Positions 60,578 to 64,000 of a stretch of DNA of 64,000 bases are shown here, piece by piece. Made by a program: the position numbers and the translations under genes. The stretch covers positions 1-64,000 of the forward strand of contig NZ_JBHUDD010000047.1 in assembly GCF_042677865.1 (NCBI RefSeq). The letters run 5' to 3'. Numbering within the stretch: position 1 is the stretch's first letter; every line of letters starts with the position of its first letter. Origin of the DNA: Lutimaribacter salitolerans (GTDB lineage: Bacteria > Pseudomonadota > Alphaproteobacteria > Rhodobacterales > Rhodobacteraceae). The notes beneath the pieces are model-generated. The model ran no database searches and was not told where the DNA came from. It was given only the letters and a program-made list of their open reading frames with translations.

Positions 60578-60595
60578 GTGACGCTGTCGTGACAG
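60578..60595 (-). promoter_or_regulatory. PHO box (PhoB site) of phoX
   Basis: On the minus strand CTGTCAC-GACA-GCGTCAC gives two 7-base repeats at the 11-base period of PhoB sites (consensus CTGTCAT). Ten bases further on is TATCTT, a possible -10, the normal layout of PhoB-activated promoters. Confidence 0.7.
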
Positions 60596-60772
60596 GCACC
60601 TTTCGTCTGTGCCGTCCGGCAACCCCACCAACCCAATGCCAAAGAGATGGCCAAACGGGCAGGTAAAACAGCCTTTCGGCACCATCTTTGAAAAACACGA
60701 ATTGCGGTATCTTGATTCGTCGTCATCACATTCAGTAACGTCGATACAGTTGCCGATTGGGGGTTGTGATCG

Positions 60773-61351
60773 ATGTTGACGCGTCGTTGCGTGTTAGGTG
60801 GTTTGTCGGCTGCCTGTGTTTTGCCAAATGCCACACTGGCGCATGCCAAAGGCTATTCCGTGCCGCCCGAGCACGCGCCGCGCATCGTCGAGATGGACCA
60901 GTATTTCGCCGATGGCGAAATCCACGTCGATCCGAATTTCTATGCGCTGTACCTGACCTTGCCGGATTACAAGGCGTGGCGCTATACCGTGGCCGTGTCA
61001 CAGCCTGCCCTGTGGGAGCCGGGGACATATACCCTGAAATGGAAGGCCGAGTGGCCGCGCTGGCGCCCGACGAATGCCATGATCCGGCGCAACCCCGGGA
61101 AATATGCCAAGTATCGCAACGGGATGCCGGGCGGGCCGGGAAATCCGCTGGGCGCGCGGGCGCTGTACCTGTTCGACGGTGATCGCGACACGTTTCTGCG
61201 CATCCACGGCACGACACAACCCTGGACCATCGGCACGGCCAGTTCCAACGGCTGCGCGCGCATGGTCAATGACCATGTGATCCACCTGTTCGACCGGGTG
61301 CAAAAGGGCGCGCGCGTCGTTCTGCATCCCCGCTTTGATCAGGTGGCGTGA
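60773..61351 (+). CDS. L,D-transpeptidase (YkuD family)
   Basis: This 192-residue exported enzyme cross-links peptidoglycan stem peptides or attaches proteins to them. It has an RR-containing hydrophobic signal (MLTRRCVLGGLSAACVLP, possibly Tat) and the YkuD active site with H145 (RIHGTT) and catalytic C161 in SSNGCARM. It is the small L,D-transpeptidase type without extra domains. It is divergent from phoX across a 254-base gap and converges on the deacylase gene. Confidence 0.92.
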   Translation: MLTRRCVLGGLSAACVLPNATLAHAKGYSVPPEHAPRIVEMDQYFADGEIHVDPNFYALYLTLPDYKAWRYTVAVSQPALWEPGTYTLKWKAEWPRWRPTNAMIRRNPGKYAKYRNGMPGGPGNPLGARALYLFDGDRDTFLRIHGTTQPWTIGTASSNGCARMVNDHVIHLFDRVQKGARVVLHPRFDQVA

Positions 61352-61357
61352 TCCGCC

Positions 61358-62404
61358 TCAGATGATCTCGTCCTCGTCGAACAGGGGCTGGGCATCCATG
61401 TGCGATTCCATGCCTTCCAGCGCGGCCTCGGCGTTGGCGCTGCGGCTGACCTGCGCGATGTGAAACAGCGCGTCGCCTTCGTTGACCAGCGGCATGTTGG
61501 TGCGGCCCACGATGATTCCGCCGGTGTCGGCCAGCACATCCACCTCGGCCACGCCGAACGGGTCGGCAATCGCCCCGATCGTCTCGCCCTCGGTGATCAG
61601 GTCGCCGATGCCGCGAAAGGCGCGGAACAGCCCGCCGGCCTCGGCGCGGGTCCAGCTGGAATAATCGCACAGAACCGGCCTTGTGCTGCCCTTGGGCACG
61701 CCGCGCGATCCGATCATGCCCTGCTTCTGCATCACCCGCAGGATGCCCGCCACGCCCGTCCGCGCGGCCAGCTCGTCAAAGCGCAGGCCTTCGCCCGCCT
61801 CGTACAGCAGGACATCGACGCCCAGATCCTCGGCCGCCATGCGCAGCGATCCGTCCCGCAATTTCGAGGTCATCATCACCGGCGCGCCGAACGCCTCGCC
61901 CATCTCGACCAGCCGCTTGTTGCCCGATGTCAGGCGGATCTGCGGCAGGTTGCTGCGCGCGATGGCGGCGGAATGCAGGTCGATCCCGAAATCGGCGCGG
62001 CGCACCACCTCGGTCAGAAAGATATGCGCCAGCCGCGCGCCCAGACTGCCCGAGGGCGAGCCGGGAAAGCAGCGGTTCAGGTCGCGCCGGTCGGGCAGAT
62101 AGCGCGCATGATTCAGAAAGCCGAAGGTGTTGACCACCGGCACCGCCATCACCGTGCCGGCCAGCGTGCCAAGCTGCTTGGTGCGCAGCAGGCGGCGCAC
62201 GATTTCCACGCCGATCACCTCGTCGCCGTGGATTGCGGCGCTGACGAACATCACCGGCCCGGGGCGGCGGCCATGCACCACCTGCACCGACAGGGTCACC
62301 GGTGTATGGTCGGAGAAGGACGAGACCGGCACCTCGATCGTCTGACGGGTGCCGGGCTGGACCGTTTGCCCGGCCAGTGAGAAAGGGGCAGGCCGACCGG
62401 TCAT
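61358..62404 (-). CDS. Succinylglutamate desuccinylase/aspartoacylase-like M14 peptidase
   Basis: This 348-residue zinc hydrolase of the M14 carboxypeptidase superfamily (AstE/AspA-like) has H59 and E62 in AAIHGDEVIG and the third ligand in GIDLHSAA, with the conserved NPDRRDLNR-type loop seen here as LPDRRDLNRCFPG. The C-terminal part carries a lipoyl-like beta domain (VDVLADTGGIIVGRTNMPLVNEGD). It is coupled by ATGA to rimK. In this setting it may remove glutamate or another amide-linked group added by RimK; the substrate is inferred. Confidence 0.9.
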   Translation of the reverse strand: MTGRPAPFSLAGQTVQPGTRQTIEVPVSSFSDHTPVTLSVQVVHGRRPGPVMFVSAAIHGDEVIGVEIVRRLLRTKQLGTLAGTVMAVPVVNTFGFLNHARYLPDRRDLNRCFPGSPSGSLGARLAHIFLTEVVRRADFGIDLHSAAIARSNLPQIRLTSGNKRLVEMGEAFGAPVMMTSKLRDGSLRMAAEDLGVDVLLYEAGEGLRFDELAARTGVAGILRVMQKQGMIGSRGVPKGSTRPVLCDYSSWTRAEAGGLFRAFRGIGDLITEGETIGAIADPFGVAEVDVLADTGGIIVGRTNMPLVNEGDALFHIAQVSRSANAEAALEGMESHMDAQPLFDEDEII

Positions 62405-63306
62405 CCCTTGCCTTTGGTCCGGGTGGCGCCGTCGCGGGCGGTGCGTTCGGCAAATTCTATGATCATCCCGGCAATGTCCTTGCCGGTGGCCTTTTCGACG
62501 CCTTCCAGACCGGGCGAGCTGTTGACCTCCATCACCACGGGGCCGTGGTTGCTGCGCAGCATGTCCACGCCGCAGACGTTCAGGCCCATGGTCTTGGCCG
62601 CGCGGATGGCGGTTGACCGTTCCTCGGGCGTGATCTTGACCGATTGGGCCGACCCGCCCCGGTGCAGGTTCGAGCGGAACTCGCCCTCGGCGCCGGTGCG
62701 CTTCATCGCGGCCACCACCTTGCCGCCGATCACGAAGGCGCGGATGTCGGTGCCGCCCGCCTCCTTGATGAACTCCTGCACAAGGATGTTGACGCCCGCG
62801 CCGCGAAACGCCTCGATCACCGACTTGGCAGAGCGCGCGGTATCGGCCAGAACCACGCCGATGCCCTGCGTACCTTCCAACAGCTTGATCACCACCGGGG
62901 TGCCACCCGCCAGCGCCATCACCTCGTCGGCCTTTTTCGGGTCATGGGCAAAGGTGGTCACCGGCAAGCCGATGCCATCCCGCGCCAAAAGCTGCATCGA
63001 GCGCAGCTTGTCGCGCGAGCGCCCGATGGCCACGGATTCGTTCAACGGATAGGTGCCCTGCATCTCGAACTGGCGCAGCACGGCCAGCCCGTAAAAGGTG
63101 ATCGAGGCCCCGATCCGCGGGATCACCGCGTCGTATTTCGGCAGTTTCGAGCCGTCGTAATAGATCTCGGGCCTGCGCGAGGCGATGTTCATCGAACAGC
63201 GCAGCGTGTTGATCATGTCCAGCTCGTGCCCGCGCGCTTCGGCGGCTTCCAGCAGACGTTTGTGGGAGTAGAGACGCGGGTTGCGCGTCAGCATGGCGAA
63301 CTTCAT
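62401..63306 (-). CDS. rimK: Ribosomal protein S6--L-glutamate ligase RimK
   Basis: RimK is an ATP-grasp ligase that adds glutamates to the C-terminus of ribosomal protein S6 in E. coli and affects ribosome function in Pseudomonas. It has 301 residues with the usual order: N-terminal MKFAMLTRNPRLYSHKRL, central VIKLLEGTQGIGVVLA (ATP-binding), DIRAFVIGGKVVAAMKR, and the metal-binding VMEVNSSPGLEGVE. It sits between rimB and the M14 deacylase gene with four-base overlaps on both sides. Confidence 0.94.
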   Translation of the reverse strand: MKFAMLTRNPRLYSHKRLLEAAEARGHELDMINTLRCSMNIASRRPEIYYDGSKLPKYDAVIPRIGASITFYGLAVLRQFEMQGTYPLNESVAIGRSRDKLRSMQLLARDGIGLPVTTFAHDPKKADEVMALAGGTPVVIKLLEGTQGIGVVLADTARSAKSVIEAFRGAGVNILVQEFIKEAGGTDIRAFVIGGKVVAAMKRTGAEGEFRSNLHRGGSAQSVKITPEERSTAIRAAKTMGLNVCGVDMLRSNHGPVVMEVNSSPGLEGVEKATGKDIAGMIIEFAERTARDGATRTKGKG

Positions 63307-63809
63307 AGCGGGACCTCCCTGTGGCCCAGTGCAGTTTTTGGCGCTTTTCTGGAAAGCGCCGGCTCTCCCAGCAGAAAGGACCGGCCGGCATCCACCAGGA
63401 TTCGGTGTCTGCGGATGGCGGTGCGGCCCAGGATGATCGGCATTGTCATGTTGGCCCGATCGGCCAATGTCACCTCGATACGCCAGCGCCTGTCACCCAG
63501 AACCAGCAGCGTGTCAATGACCATCCGGTCCTGCGGCGCGCCGCTGGTGTTCTTGACCGCGCGGTTGCCCAATAATGGCGCTTCGACGTCGCGGGCGCGC
63601 AACCCGCTGGCATGGGGAATGTGGAACCTGACCCATGGTTTTCCGTCCTTGTCGAATGGCCGGATATGGGTGGCATGGATGGCGGATGTGCGCGCGCCGG
63701 TGTCGATTTTCGCGTTGACCACGGGAATCCCAAGGTCAGGCAGGGCGATCTTTTCGCGCCAGCCGATGATCGTGGGTGGGGTTTTGGGGGCCTTGCGCTG
63801 GGCCGACAT
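63303..63809 (-). CDS. rimB: RimB-type retropepsin-like protease (ATP-dependent zinc protease family)
   Basis: This 168-residue protein of the RimB/DUF785 family has a retropepsin-like fold with a catalytic aspartate at D36 in AKIDTGARTSAIHA. ILGRTAIRRHRILVDAGRSFLLG lies near the C-terminus. In Pseudomonas, RimB removes the glutamates that RimK adds to S6. It is the first gene of the rimB-rimK-M14 operon and overlaps rimK by four bases. A rimA gene, present in some pseudomonads, is not seen. Confidence 0.91.
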   Translation of the reverse strand: MSAQRKAPKTPPTIIGWREKIALPDLGIPVVNAKIDTGARTSAIHATHIRPFDKDGKPWVRFHIPHASGLRARDVEAPLLGNRAVKNTSGAPQDRMVIDTLLVLGDRRWRIEVTLADRANMTMPIILGRTAIRRHRILVDAGRSFLLGEPALSRKAPKTALGHREVPL

Positions 63810-63885
63810 GCGCGCGTCTCCTTTCGCGATGACCGGGCCAGCCTGCCACAGCCACCCTGCAGGGGTAACCCCCGTTCTGGTCCCA

Positions 63886-63911
63886 CGAAAAAGGCCCCCG
63901 TGGTGGGGGCC
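63886..63911 (-). terminator. Rho-independent terminator of the gene at the right edge
   Basis: GGCCCCC (63893-63899) and GGGGGCC (63905-63911) form a perfect stem with loop gtggt, followed on the minus strand by a T-run (aaaaa at 63888-63892 on the plus strand). Confidence 0.85.
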
Positions 63912-63937
63912 CTGGTCGCGTCAAAAGCTCTGAAAAC

Positions 63938-64000
63938 TCAGGCTGTGTGCTTGGTCGTGCGCAGATACGGCAGTTTCACGTCGATCTCGCCGAATTTCTC
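63938..64000 (-). CDS. 3' end of a gene running off the window (partial)
   Basis: The last 20 codons and stop of a minus-strand gene are present. The peptide ends GEIDVKLPYLRTTKHTA. Codon use is normal for the region and the frame is closed by a stop followed by a strong terminator, so it is a real gene end. The fragment is too short to name the product. Confidence 0.65.
   Translation of the reverse strand, partial: EKFGEIDVKLPYLRTTKHTA

Overview
The window is a high-G+C alphaproteobacterial chromosome segment, most likely from the Rhodobacteraceae (Roseobacter group). This rests on gene content: an NDUFA9-like protein, a DUF1674/SDHAF4 protein, Tat-exported PhoX, the membrane ferritin MbfA with an Irr-type iron box, a cytochrome-fused urate hydroxylase, a rimB-rimK-deacylase operon and a RutR-type pyrimidine regulator. 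Genes are densely packed and often coupled by ATGA or GTGA overlaps. I see no CRISPR array, transposase, prophage or rRNA operon. There is one tRNA gene (Leu, CAG). Two single ambiguous bases (n) lie at 26747 and 35690.

Layout: 1-2.2 kb holds tRNA-Leu, an NDUFA9-like protein and uppP. 2.3-9.1 kb holds glutamate synthase (gltD and gltB), split by a small His-tailed periplasmic protein. 9.1-15.8 kb is housekeeping: mtgA, a GST, queG, a phosphodiester glycosidase, rbfA, dapB, a small exported protein, an SDHAF4 homologue and rsmB. 15.9-26.6 kb is a complete reductive pyrimidine catabolic locus: preT-preA, rutR, an N-carbamoyl-beta-amino acid amidohydrolase, hydA and a four-component ABC importer. 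26.7-28.5 kb is glnK-amtB, which fits the ammonia released by that pathway and its assimilation by GltBD.

28.7-38.5 kb holds a class A penicillin-binding protein, mlaA-mlaC, a type I secretion ABC/HlyD pair and a coupled set ridA-like, GDPD, FemAB-like, phhB. 38.5-49.3 kb holds acetoacetate-CoA ligase, a peroxiredoxin, an FAD reductase coupled to rsmD, map, sfsA, a methyltransferase-TetR pair, and a coupled run of CinA-like, GNAT, AhpD-like and OmpA genes. 49.3-56.1 kb holds a persulfide dioxygenase-rhodanese pair, LysR divergent from puuD, mbfA divergent from a TetR gene, a NYN-domain protein and an SGNH hydrolase. 56.4-64 kb holds pnp, phoX with a PHO box, an L,D-transpeptidase, the rimB-rimK-M14 operon and the 3' end of one more gene.

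The most distinctive signals are these. RutR-like palindromes lie in front of both arms of the reductive pyrimidine pathway, which is the Rut regulator attached to a different pathway. A low-G+C, unusual-codon gene cassette with its own inverted-repeat control region is wedged between hydA and the importer genes of that locus. Other points are the insert between gltD and gltB, a recurring CATG-rich 17-mer, paired hairpins with complementary loops, and well-formed Irr and PHO boxes. Most of the window is otherwise ordinary core genome.
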